Shown here one piece after another: positions 7,060 to 14,405 of a stretch of DNA of 34,760 bases. The stretch covers positions 1-34,760 of the forward strand of contig JAGBOJ010000101.1 in assembly GCA_017633935.1 (NCBI GenBank), given 5' to 3'. Position 1 is the first letter of the stretch; every line of letters begins with the position of its first letter. This DNA is from Lachnospiraceae bacterium. Its GTDB lineage: Bacteria > Bacillota > Clostridia > Lachnospirales > Lachnospiraceae. The notes under the pieces were generated by a model. That model was not told where the DNA came from, searched no databases, and saw only the letters and a program-made list of their open reading frames with translations. The translations under genes were made by a program, and so were the position numbers.

Positions 7060-7359
7060 ATGAGTATAGAACAGATCCTTTTTATATATTTTAGTATAAT
7101 CAATGTGATCGCCTTTATTATGTACGGCATAGACAAGGCTCTTGCAAAGGCGCAAAAATACCGCATAAGCGAGGCTTCCCTTCTCTTTGTGGCCTTTTTG
7201 GGCGGCTCTGCGGGTGCTTTATGCGGTATGTTTCTCTTTCATCACAAGACCAGAAAACCGGTGTTCCTTATATGCGTCCCTCTTTTTCTGATCCTTCAGA
7301 CCTGTGTTATGATATGGTTTTTCTTCTATTCAAACATTAAGATAAGTATACTTTACTGA
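7060..7359 (+). CDS. DUF1294 small membrane protein
   Basis: This 99-residue protein is mostly hydrophobic, with probable membrane helices at about residues 5-22, 42-60 and 70-92. The pattern YGIDKALAKAQKYRISEASLL followed by GGSAGALCGMFLFHHKTRKPVF is the signature of the DUF1294 family. Its function is not known. It begins two bases after the recombinase stop, so it is surely co-transcribed. It converges with the cytidylate-kinase-like gene, with only 13 bases between the two stops and no obvious terminator. Confidence 0.85.
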   Translation: MSIEQILFIYFSIINVIAFIMYGIDKALAKAQKYRISEASLLFVAFLGGSAGALCGMFLFHHKTRKPVFLICVPLFLILQTCVMIWFFFYSNIKISILY

Positions 7360-7372
7360 GATAAAGCCTGTT

Positions 7373-8011
7373 TCATTTACGTTTCTTTTCTCTTGCAGCC
7401 TCAACATTTGCGATAAATTCGCTTAAAAGCTCCACCGTCCCGTCTATTCCGAGTACCGTTGAGTTTACGGCAAGATCATAGGTGTCCACACTGCCCCACT
7501 TTTTTGATGAATAATAATCATAATAGCTCTTCCTCTGCTTGTCCTTTTTCATCATCATATCCCTTGCCTTTGCTTCAGTCAGATTATACTTTTCCATTAT
7601 CCTTTTTATCTTGACTTCATTTTTACCGGCTATGAATACGCTTATAAGATTATCCCTGTCTGCAAGCGCATAATCCGCGCACCTTCCGACTATGACGCAG
7701 GGTCCTTCCTCGGCGATCTTTTTTATTGTATCAAACTGCGCCAGAAATACCCTGTGGCTTACCGGCATATCCACATATGCTGACGAATTGTAGCCGAAAG
7801 AATAGGTGTCCATCACAAGATTGTAAAGGAAGGAGCTGGTCGGCACCTCATCATGGTTTTGAAGCACCTCTTCGCACAGGCCGGAATCCTTTGCCGCCCT
7901 TGCGAGCAATTCCTTATCAAAAAAGGGAATATCAAACCTTTGTGCAAGCTTTTTTGCTATCTCCCTTCCGCCCGATCCAAACTCTCTGCCTATGGTAATC
8001 GCTGAATTCAT
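7373..8011 (-). CDS. Cytidylate-kinase-like family protein
   Basis: The 212-residue protein begins with a P-loop-like motif (ITIGREFGSGGREIAKKLA) followed by FFDKELLARAA, the pattern of the cytidylate-kinase-like family (AAA_26 type). A second region, CVIVGRCADYAL, and the basic MKKDKQRKSYYDYYS lid also fit. It is distinct from true Cmk at 3175-3840, and the family's substrate is generally unknown. AAGGAG upstream supports the ATG at 8011. A perfect TATAAT and an 11-base palindrome lie in the 48 bases before it, so it can be transcribed separately from the rluD-like gene upstream. Confidence 0.85.
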   Translation of the reverse strand: MNSAITIGREFGSGGREIAKKLAQRFDIPFFDKELLARAAKDSGLCEEVLQNHDEVPTSSFLYNLVMDTYSFGYNSSAYVDMPVSHRVFLAQFDTIKKIAEEGPCVIVGRCADYALADRDNLISVFIAGKNEVKIKRIMEKYNLTEAKARDMMMKKDKQRKSYYDYYSSKKWGSVDTYDLAVNSTVLGIDGTVELLSEFIANVEAAREKKRK

Positions 8012-8035
8012 GATATATCTCCTTATCGCATATTG

Positions 8036-8046
8036 GGAACAGTTCC
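8036..8046. promoter_or_regulatory. Palindrome GGAACAGTTCC just downstream of a -10 box
   Basis: GGAAC and GTTCC flank a single A, giving a perfect 11-base palindrome. It starts about eight bases after the minus-strand TATAAT at 8059-8054, where transcription should begin, so a bound protein would block the promoter. No known regulator is assigned. Confidence 0.4.
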
Positions 8047-8053
8047 TAGTGTA

Positions 8054-8082
8054 ATTATACTACATCTTCCTTAATTTTTCTA
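8054..8082 (-). promoter_or_regulatory. Promoter for the cytidylate-kinase-like gene
   Basis: On the minus strand TAGAAA (8082-8077, 4 of 6 to the -35) and a perfect TATAAT (8059-8054) are 17 bases apart. The -35 lies inside the end of the rluD-like gene and the -10 directly follows its stop. Confidence 0.5.
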
Positions 8083-8980
8083 ATATATCCTCAAAATACT
8101 TGGGAACAGGCGCATAAACCTCAATGTACTCACCTGTTGAGGGCTTCTTAAAGCCCGACTTATAAGCATGCAGCGTCTGACCCTGAGTCTTAAAAGCAGA
8201 TCTCCCGTCCGAATATACCTCGTCTCCGAGCACCGGATGCTGAATGCTTGCCATATGCACCCTGATCTGATGGGTACGCCCTGTTTCAAGGGAGCATTCT
8301 ATATAGGTGTAATCCTTAAAACGTTCCAAGACGGTGTAATGCGTAACGGCCCTTTTACCCTGCTTTACATCGACTGCCATCTTTTTCCTGTCCTTACTGC
8401 TCCTTCCTACAGGCTTATCCACAGTCCCCTTATCCTCTTTTATGACACCCTTTACAATACATCGGTATCTGCGGTCTATGGTATGCTTTGAAAGCTGCTC
8501 TGCGATAGAGGCATGGGCCGAATCATTTTTACAGACGATCAATGCCCCTGTGGTATCCATATCTATCCTGTGTACTATTCCCGGCCTCATAACGCCGTTT
8601 ATCCCCGACAGATCCCTGCAATGATACATAAGAGCATTTACCAGCGTGCCGGTATAATGTCCGTTTGCCGGGTGAACCACCATACCCTTGGGCTTATTTA
8701 CCACGAGCAGCTCCTCGTCCTCATATAAAATATCAAGCGGTATGTTTTCGGGAACGATATCCGGGATCTCATCATCCGGCAATATAAGGCTGATCTCGTC
8801 ATTTTCCTTAAGCTTCCTGTCAACCTCGGCTGCCTGTCCGTTTATTTTTACCGCTCCGGACCTTATCAGCCGGCTCACCCTGTTCCTGCTTAAGTCATCA
8901 TAGAACTCGGATATCCCCTTATCCGCGCGGAGCCCCGTAAGCTCCCCCGGCACCTTAAAAGAGAGGTCTTTACCGCTCAT
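8060..8980 (-). CDS. RluA/RluD-family pseudouridine synthase
   Basis: The enzyme isomerises uridine to pseudouridine in RNA, most likely large-subunit rRNA. An N-terminal S4 domain (about residues 15-72, SRLIRSGAVKINGQ) is followed by the catalytic domain with LLVVNKPKGMVVHP and the catalytic Asp, D140, in HRIDMDTTGAL. ECSLETGRTHQIRVHMASI is another family signature. The 306 residues are normal for RluD; Bacillus YlyB is a close counterpart. The ATG at 8980 overlaps the lspA stop by 11 bases; lspA-rluD adjacency is widespread in Firmicutes. The target uridine cannot be read from sequence. Confidence 0.92.
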   Translation of the reverse strand: MSGKDLSFKVPGELTGLRADKGISEFYDDLSRNRVSRLIRSGAVKINGQAAEVDRKLKENDEISLILPDDEIPDIVPENIPLDILYEDEELLVVNKPKGMVVHPANGHYTGTLVNALMYHCRDLSGINGVMRPGIVHRIDMDTTGALIVCKNDSAHASIAEQLSKHTIDRRYRCIVKGVIKEDKGTVDKPVGRSSKDRKKMAVDVKQGKRAVTHYTVLERFKDYTYIECSLETGRTHQIRVHMASIQHPVLGDEVYSDGRSAFKTQGQTLHAYKSGFKKPSTGEYIEVYAPVPKYFEDILEKLRKM

Positions 8981-9698
8981 CCTTTACTTCTTCTTTCTCT
9001 TTTTTATCCTCTATATCTTCTTTATCCTGTTTATCTTCTTTATCCTCTTTCTCTTCCTTCTCTTCGATGTCTTCCTCTTTCTCTTCCTCTTTTTCTTCCT
9101 TTATTTCTTCTTTTATTTCTTCCTTTATTTCCCCGTTTATCTCCTCTTCTTTATCCGTCGCGTTTCCGATCATCGAGGAATGAACTCTCACCGCATATAC
9201 CTTTTTAAGATCCAGATCCTCCTCCCTGTAGAAGAACAAAAGCAGAATCACGAGTACCGCCGTGGCTGTCGTCACATAGACATCCGCCACATTGAAAACA
9301 GGGAAGTTGATATATGAAATATAGAAAAAATCGATCACATAATTAAGAGTGATCCTGTCATACAGATTACCTGCGGCTCCCGCTATCAGCAGACACAGAC
9401 ATATCCTTAAGGCCCTGTATTTTTCGGTGGCAGGCAGAAATGCAAGCGCGCAAAGCATCAAAGCCATAAATACCACGCCCACGATGATAAACAATATTCT
9501 CTGATCCTGAAGCATACCGAAAGCGGCCCCGCGGTTTTCAAGATACTGCAGTTCAAAAATACCCCGTATAAGCTCCTTTGGCCCGTTTACCATAAGGGTG
9601 CCCCGTGCAATGGTCTTTGTGACCCTGTCGATCCCGAAAAGCACAAGTGCGATAAGTATATCGGCTGTAAAATATATGATCCTCTTCTTCTTACTCAT
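8970..9698 (-). CDS. lspA: Lipoprotein signal peptidase with a long charged tail
   Basis: LspA cleaves the signal peptide from prolipoproteins in the membrane. Four hydrophobic segments lie at about residues 9-24, 67-88, 96-112 and 138-156. The family motifs ENRGAAFGML, AGNLYDRI and FNVADVYV are present, with D123 (VIDFF) and D139 (VAD) in the catalytic positions. Family members are about 150-180 residues; this one is 242. The last 60 residues (183-242) are almost only Glu, Lys and Asp in short repeats such as IKEE and KED. The coding DNA is a long pyrimidine-rich tract on the plus strand. AGAGG precedes the ATG. It follows aroB after 129 bases that hold a large hairpin. Confidence 0.93.
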   Translation of the reverse strand: MSKKKRIIYFTADILIALVLFGIDRVTKTIARGTLMVNGPKELIRGIFELQYLENRGAAFGMLQDQRILFIIVGVVFMALMLCALAFLPATEKYRALRICLCLLIAGAAGNLYDRITLNYVIDFFYISYINFPVFNVADVYVTTATAVLVILLLFFYREEDLDLKKVYAVRVHSSMIGNATDKEEEINGEIKEEIKEEIKEEKEEEKEEDIEEKEEKEDKEDKQDKEDIEDKKEKEEVKDER

Positions 9699-9744
9699 TT
9701 TTAACCTCTGTCATTTTTATTTCCGCCCGCAGACCAGTAAACAA

Positions 9745-9819
9745 GGAGCTGTTCACAGATCACATGTACATATGGACACATGGACAGGTCAGATGTACAG
9801 GTGATTTTATAACAGTTCC
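9745..9819 (-). repeat. Large imperfect hairpin between aroB and lspA
   Basis: Inner arms at 9759-9771 and 9793-9805 pair at 12 of 13 positions; outer arms at 9745-9753 and 9811-9819 pair at 8 of 9. The loop contains two near-identical octamers, ATGGACAC and ATGGACAG (9772-9787). No T-run follows on either strand, so it is unlikely to be a terminator. It could be an RNA-processing or stabilising element, a protein-binding site or a palindromic repeat. Confidence 0.6.
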
Positions 9820-9827
9820 AAGGGTCA

Positions 9828-10943
9828 TCAGTCGAATTCATCCGTAATAATAAGCTGCTTTATTGCATCAAGTATCTCTTCGTCGGTCACGGTCGTATCT
9901 ATAACGGCCTTCCCCGGCTTTTTAAGCAATATGAATTTAAGCCTGTTTCCCTGCATCTTCTTGTCCGACTTCGTGAGCTTTAATATCTCATCCGCATCGG
10001 CATCGTCATTAAGGCTTATCGGCAGGAAAAAGGGCAGATACATATCCCTTATCTCATAAAACTCCTCCGTGGAAAGCTGCTGCCTTTTATACGAAATATA
10101 GCAGGCTGCTATCGAGCCAAGCGCCACACATTCCCCGTGCGTAAGCTTAAAGTCCGAATATTTCTCGATCGCGTGTCCTATGGTATGTCCAAAATTAAGC
10201 AGTGCCCTCTCTCCCTGCTCCGTTGGGTCTTTTTCCACCACGTCCCTTTTGATCTCAAGAGACCTCTTTATGACTTTTTTAAGTACATCCACTTCCCTGT
10301 CGTTTATCTCATTGAAATTGTTGACGATATATTCATAATACGTCTCATCCCTGATAAGCCCGTGCTTTATGACCTCAGCCATACCGCTTGCAAACTGCCT
10401 TGCAGACAGGCTCTCAAGCGCAGAAAGATTCATATAGACAAGTCTTGGCATATAAAACGCGCCTACCATATTTTTATAACTGTCAAGATCGACTCCGGTC
10501 TTTCCGCCTATGGATGAATCCGTACATGAAAGCAGGGTTGTCGGAAGCTGGATGAAGTCTATCCCTCTTAAATAGGTTGCTGCCGCAAATCCCGTAAGAT
10601 CCCCGACAACTCCGCCGCCAAGGGCAATCAGCACATCCTTTCTGTCAAATCTGTTTTCTATAAGATGTGTATAGAGCTTTCTGACCGTGTCCAGATTTTT
10701 ATTCTCTTCCCCTGCCTCAAAAACAAAAACCGTCACCGTCAGGGCAATGCTTTTAAGCTCTCTTTCCACCTCCGATGCATAAAGATCCGACACATTCGAG
10801 TCCGTAACTATGCACATCCTTCTTTTTTCGTATCCGAGCTCTTTAACGGCACCCTCAAGTCCCGAAAAATCCTTTTCAAGGATTATCTCATAGCCCTTTT
10901 TCTCATCTTTTTCATCCGTATGAACAAATAATCTGTCCGCCAT
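9828..10943 (-). CDS. aroB: 3-dehydroquinate synthase
   Basis: AroB converts DAHP to 3-dehydroquinate, the second step of the shikimate pathway, using NAD and a divalent metal. The NAD-binding ALGGGVVGDLTGFAAATYLRG is at about residues 107-126. PTTLLSCTDSSIGGKTGVD and the metal ligands E190 (AEVIKHG), H253 (NFGHTIGHAIE) and H270 (LTHGE) are all in place. The length, 371 residues, is normal. GGGGAG precedes the ATG at 10943. It is the first gene of its own transcription unit, with a strong promoter at 10985-11013, and no other aro gene is nearby. Confidence 0.96.
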   Translation of the reverse strand: MADRLFVHTDEKDEKKGYEIILEKDFSGLEGAVKELGYEKRRMCIVTDSNVSDLYASEVERELKSIALTVTVFVFEAGEENKNLDTVRKLYTHLIENRFDRKDVLIALGGGVVGDLTGFAAATYLRGIDFIQLPTTLLSCTDSSIGGKTGVDLDSYKNMVGAFYMPRLVYMNLSALESLSARQFASGMAEVIKHGLIRDETYYEYIVNNFNEINDREVDVLKKVIKRSLEIKRDVVEKDPTEQGERALLNFGHTIGHAIEKYSDFKLTHGECVALGSIAACYISYKRQQLSTEEFYEIRDMYLPFFLPISLNDDADADEILKLTKSDKKMQGNRLKFILLKKPGKAVIDTTVTDEEILDAIKQLIITDEFD

Positions 10944-10984
10944 ATCAAAACTCCCCCTGCATCCTTTTTATACACAACTATACC

Positions 10985-11013
10985 ATTCTACCCTATTACC
11001 TCCGGTCTGTCCA
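10985..11013 (-). promoter_or_regulatory. Sigma-A-type promoter for aroB
   Basis: On the minus strand TGGACA (11013-11008) and TAGAAT (10990-10985) are 17 bases apart; each matches consensus at 5 of 6 positions. The expected transcript begins about 35 bases before the aroB ATG. Confidence 0.65.
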
Positions 11014-11060
11014 ATGCAAAACATTTATGACCCAAACATCATTGTGCGCCATTCGCCAAA

Positions 11061-11076
11061 CACACGCAGGCGTGTG
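11061..11076. repeat. Short palindrome upstream of the aroB promoter
   Basis: CACACGC (11061-11067) and GCGTGTG (11070-11076) form a perfect 7-bp inverted repeat around AG. It lies about 50 bases upstream of the aroB -35 box and 25 bases past the sepF terminator. It could be a protein-binding site or part of a small repeat. Confidence 0.45.
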
Positions 11077-11102
11077 ATAGCTCATTGCTCGCAGGTATTA
11101 AA

Positions 11103-11137
11103 AGAGCGGCCGGTGGGAAGCCGTCCGCTCTCTTTTT
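11103..11137 (-). terminator. Stem-loop terminator after sepF
   Basis: AGAGCGG (11103-11109) pairs with CCGCTCT (11125-11131), with a further CGG/CCG pairing inside. A T-run follows on each strand: four Ts on the minus strand and five on the plus strand. It ends the transcript that includes sepF, 39 bases past its stop, and separates it from the aroB promoter. It could also stop transcription from the other side. Confidence 0.8.
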
Positions 11138-11175
11138 AGGGAAATCCACATTTAAGGAAAAAACACCTGATCAAA

Positions 11176-11679
11176 TTATTTTCTGTTGTCGTACATATTG
11201 ATCGAGCCGCTTAAAAGATCCTGAAAATCACCCGATATGTCGACACTCCTGGGGGTCACTATAAATATATTTCTGGAAATCTTCTGAAGATTACCGTCAA
11301 GCGCGGCATTTGCTCCGGATGTATAATCCATGATCCTCTGTGCCACTTCTGTGGGTATTCCTTCAAGATTTATAAATACAGTATGATTTTCAAGCAGTGT
11401 ATCAACCACAGCCTTGCTGTCCTCTACGGAGGTGGGCTTTATAACGCATACCTCCATTCCGGAATTATTGAACGCCGACTTCCTTGTACGGGGCATCGGA
11501 GTAACCTTTGATTTGGATATCGGTCTGAAATCCTCCTCATCATCGTCATCGATGCTGCTGTTTCTGGATGACCTTCTTCTTGAGACCACTATATCTTCAT
11601 CTTCGTCCTCATACTCGTAATCGTCGTAATCCTCGTCTCCGATACGCAGCGTATTTACAACCTTGTCAAAAAATCCCAT
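11176..11679 (-). CDS. sepF: Cell division protein SepF
   Basis: SepF binds FtsZ filaments and tethers them to the membrane at the division site. The N-terminus MGFFDKVVNTLRIG is the amphipathic membrane-binding helix. An acidic linker rich in Asp, Glu and Tyr follows, then the SepF core domain at about residues 80-160 (VCVIKPTSVEDSKAVVDTLL, VFINLEGIPTEVAQRIMDYTSG, GNLQKISRNIFIVTP). The ATG at 11679 has AGGAGG upstream and gives 167 residues, normal for the family; in-frame sequence before it belongs to yggS. The yggS-sepF pairing (ylmE-ylmF in Bacillus) is conserved in Gram-positive bacteria. It is the last gene before a terminator. Confidence 0.95.
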   Translation of the reverse strand: MGFFDKVVNTLRIGDEDYDDYEYEDEDEDIVVSRRRSSRNSSIDDDDEEDFRPISKSKVTPMPRTRKSAFNNSGMEVCVIKPTSVEDSKAVVDTLLENHTVFINLEGIPTEVAQRIMDYTSGANAALDGNLQKISRNIFIVTPRSVDISGDFQDLLSGSINMYDNRK

Positions 11680-11710
11680 CGAATATATCCTCCTGCATCT
11701 TCGAAGCAGG

Positions 11711-12403
11711 TCAGATTTTATAATCCCTTGCTCCGAATATTCCGGTTCCGACTCTGACCATTGTGGCTCCCTCTTCGATCGCCACCTCGTAGTCACCTGT
11801 CATTCCCATTGACATAACATCTACTGTCCTATTATTACAAAGTTTACTCATTATGTCAACATCTAATTTCAACATTTTTTGAAAAAATTTGCGATTTTGC
11901 TCCGGATCCACAACATATGGTGCTATACACATAAGTCCTTTTACGTTCACATAAGAAAGTTCCATAACTTTCTGCACGAGTTCAAAAGTATCCTCAGGCC
12001 GTACTCCGAACTTAGTCTCCTCACCCGCAATATTAACCTCGATAAGTATATCCGCTTTTATATTTTTCTTTTCTGCCTGCTTATTTATCTCCTCTGCAAG
12101 CCCGAAGGAATCCACTCCGTGTATCAGCACAGCCTTATCCACGATATACTTAACCTTGTTTTTTTGAAGATGGCCTATCATATGCCATCTGATATCCTTG
12201 GGAAGCTTTTCGTATTTATCGACAAGCTCCTGTACCTTGTTCTCACCGAAATCGCGTATGCCGGCATTATATGCCTCCATTATATCCTCTGCGGGCTTTG
12301 TCTTGCTGACAGCGATCAGCGTGACCTCGCTCCTTTCCCTTCCCGCCTTAAGACATGCCCTGCTTATATTTTCTTCCACTTTTTTAAGGTTTTCCGTTAT
12401 CAT
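11711..12403 (-). CDS. yggS: YggS-family pyridoxal-phosphate homeostasis protein
   Basis: This 230-residue single-domain protein has the fold of the N-terminal half of alanine racemase and binds pyridoxal phosphate through K34 in LIAVSKTKPAEDI. Other family motifs are RDFGENKVQEL, RWHMIGHLQKNKVKY and the closing MSMGMTGDYEVAIEEGATMV with RVGTGIFG. Members buffer free PLP and affect amino-acid levels; no catalytic reaction is known. AAGGAGG lies just before the ATG. It sits between the HlyD-like gene and sepF. Confidence 0.94.
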   Translation of the reverse strand: MITENLKKVEENISRACLKAGRERSEVTLIAVSKTKPAEDIMEAYNAGIRDFGENKVQELVDKYEKLPKDIRWHMIGHLQKNKVKYIVDKAVLIHGVDSFGLAEEINKQAEKKNIKADILIEVNIAGEETKFGVRPEDTFELVQKVMELSYVNVKGLMCIAPYVVDPEQNRKFFQKMLKLDVDIMSKLCNNRTVDVMSMGMTGDYEVAIEEGATMVRVGTGIFGARDYKI

Positions 12404-12425
12404 ATCTTCCTCCTTAATGAAGCTT

Positions 12426-13835
12426 TTACAGATTGATCCCCGTGTCGGTGTTTGTCACGAAGTCGTTATCGTTTACCCCGTCACCGTCAAGCACGATATA
12501 GTCATAAACCTGAAGATCGTATTGGGATTTTGAGTTTACTATGGAATACTCGGTATTGGAATTGATTATCTCGATATTCGTAAAATCGGCATATCCCTTG
12601 TTCATATTATAGACTCCGGTGAGGCTGTCCTTTGATCTTACAGTATATTCCGATGCGGAATCCGGCTTAATGAGCACATCTCCCGCATTGAATACCGCAG
12701 TATCTATATAGAGCATGCCGTCCACATCGTTATAGATATCCGCCGATACAAATTCGGCAGACTCACTTCCGTCCTCAAGGTAGGACCGCCTTATAAATCC
12801 GGTAGCATCATTGACTCCGGTGGTCAGATACTCCTCCGGCACAAGATAAAATTCCTTCTTTACTATAGCCGAATTCGGAACCTTAAGCCCCTTTGTCTCC
12901 TCCAGCTCAAGCTCTATGTCTATATATCTGTCGGATGCAAAGGTTATCATCGAATTGGTAAAGGTCAGTACCAGATAATCACCGTCCCCGTTTTCAATCA
13001 GGTCGGTCTTTCCCCATGACTCGTAATCATTTCGCAAAAATCTGACCTTGATATATGAATTTTCACTTACGGACTTCTTCGTATCCTCATCAACGGCGAC
13101 CACTATCGACCACTCCTCATCGGTTATGAGCTTGTATGCGGTATCTCCGGCCGCCACCAGAGACCCGTCGGTAAGAAAGGTCTTTTCATGCTGTGTTTCA
13201 TCAAGAATATCCGCATTCACCTCACCCGGCTTTAAGTTTTCAAGCCCGTCATAATTATAAACAACTATTCCGGAATTTGGTGAATACCCCAGATTTATGA
13301 GATTTTGGGCAATATTTCCCGAAAGACTCTGCAGATTTGCCAGTGCATTCTGATTTGCCAGCTTTTTAACGGTTCCCGTCAGACTCTCCTTGGCAGGATA
13401 TATCAGACGGAAGGCACCGTCATCATAATCGGTCCTGAAGCTTATCAGCTCCTGCTTAAGCTCTTTAAGCTCCTCCTCCGACAGGATATTGTTTACCATG
13501 CGACTGTCTTCTATCATCTGCGACAGCGTTCCGCTTTCATCAACAGAATAAACGAGCCCACCCCTGGAGGTATGCTCGTTTTCCTTTGCGTAATAATTGA
13601 TATAACCCGCGTCATTTACGCTCACAAGGCTTTCACTTCTTACAGCCACGCCGCGAAAAGATGAATTTACAGCTAAAGACCCTACGGTCACCTCATATCC
13701 GGTCAGATGAGTCGTATGCAGATAAGCATAGACTATAAACAGTATATATACGAAGATCGCCCCGAAGATCAGAAGCCCCGCATTAAAATGAAACGGTTTT
13801 CTGTATTTAATTGTCTTCTTTTCAGAAGATGCCAT
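12426..13835 (-). CDS. HlyD-like single-span membrane protein
   Basis: The 469-residue protein has a short basic N-terminus, one membrane helix at about residues 18-40 and a long outside portion. It resembles the membrane-fusion (HlyD) fold: GYEVTVGSLAVNSSFRGVAVRSESLV followed by a central helical stretch (SEEELKELKQELISF) and a second beta-rich part. Similar proteins are found beside yggS-sepF in other Clostridia and are usually left as hypothetical or HlyD-family. No ABC or other export partner is adjacent. The ATG at 13835 is two bases after the upstream stop, so translation is coupled. The link to division genes suggests an envelope role; that is inference. Confidence 0.65.
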   Translation of the reverse strand: MASSEKKTIKYRKPFHFNAGLLIFGAIFVYILFIVYAYLHTTHLTGYEVTVGSLAVNSSFRGVAVRSESLVSVNDAGYINYYAKENEHTSRGGLVYSVDESGTLSQMIEDSRMVNNILSEEELKELKQELISFRTDYDDGAFRLIYPAKESLTGTVKKLANQNALANLQSLSGNIAQNLINLGYSPNSGIVVYNYDGLENLKPGEVNADILDETQHEKTFLTDGSLVAAGDTAYKLITDEEWSIVVAVDEDTKKSVSENSYIKVRFLRNDYESWGKTDLIENGDGDYLVLTFTNSMITFASDRYIDIELELEETKGLKVPNSAIVKKEFYLVPEEYLTTGVNDATGFIRRSYLEDGSESAEFVSADIYNDVDGMLYIDTAVFNAGDVLIKPDSASEYTVRSKDSLTGVYNMNKGYADFTNIEIINSNTEYSIVNSKSQYDLQVYDYIVLDGDGVNDNDFVTNTDTGINL

Positions 13836-13837
13836 TT

Positions 13838-14257
13838 TTACAGAGCTACTATTACCTTGTTCTTTAATTCTTCAGGTAACGAATCCTTTTCAACGGATAT
13901 GCTGATTGTGACCGATACGTTAAACTTTGTGCTTATCTCGTCTATCTTCTTAAGGGACTCCTCATATTTTCCGTCCTTAACGGCAGCCGAGATGAGGTAT
14001 GTATCTATAAAGAGCTGTTCGAGGTCATGATCGGCAGAGATGATACCGCTGATAAAGCCGGTAAATTCCTCTGAGGTACGGATCAGATACTCGCCTACAT
14101 TTACCAGTCTTATGGAATTTTTCAACTCGAACATATGAGATGAATCCTTATCCACAAACACCAGATTACCCTTGGCGTTTTTTGCTGCCTCGTTTACCTT
14201 GTCCAATAATATCTTGGTCTTGCCTTTACCCTTCTCTCCTACTATAAGCTGTACCAT
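13838..14257 (-). CDS. Small P-loop protein, unknown function
   Basis: The 139-residue protein starts with a clear Walker A motif, LIVGEKGKGKTKIL (GEKGKGKT at residues 7-14). A hydrophobic strand with acidic end (NLVFVDKD) lies near residue 35, and the remainder is charged and helical with a final VSVTISISVEKD strand. Relatives in Clostridia are sometimes labelled twitching-motility PilT, but the protein is far too short for a real PilT ATPase, so that name is not used here. It is the first gene of the group that ends with sepF. AAGGAGG lies upstream and a promoter with perfect -10 at 14326-14354. Nucleotide binding is likely; the role is unknown. Confidence 0.6.
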   Translation of the reverse strand: MVQLIVGEKGKGKTKILLDKVNEAAKNAKGNLVFVDKDSSHMFELKNSIRLVNVGEYLIRTSEEFTGFISGIISADHDLEQLFIDTYLISAAVKDGKYEESLKKIDEISTKFNVSVTISISVEKDSLPEELKNKVIVAL

Positions 14258-14325
14258 ATCAGCTCTTCCTCCTTAATCTTAATCACTGTTTACTTATAAG
14301 GCCTTGCGGCTTTGATCATTCTTAA

Positions 14326-14354
14326 ATTATAGTCTATCCACAGTCAAAACACAA
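14326..14354 (-). promoter_or_regulatory. Promoter for the P-loop/HlyD-like/yggS/sepF group
   Basis: A perfect TATAAT (14331-14326, minus strand) has TTGTGT (14354-14349, 3 of 6) 17 bases upstream. TTGACT is also nearby but only 10 bases from the -10. The predicted transcript starts about 60 bases before the P-loop gene. The 148-base gap holding it separates this unit from the carboxypeptidase gene. Confidence 0.55.
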
Positions 14355-14405
14355 GCGCATAATATCCTGCCTCCGAAGCGGACTAAAACCGGGAAGCTGC
14401 AAATC

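Noticed and set aside
8036..8046. LexA (SOS) box at GGAACAGTTCC
   Set aside because: The Firmicute LexA site has GAAC and GTTC four bases apart; here they are one base apart, so spacing does not fit.
13838..14257. PilT twitching-motility ATPase
   Set aside because: Only a Walker A motif is present in 139 residues; the other motor motifs of PilT (about 350 residues) are absent.
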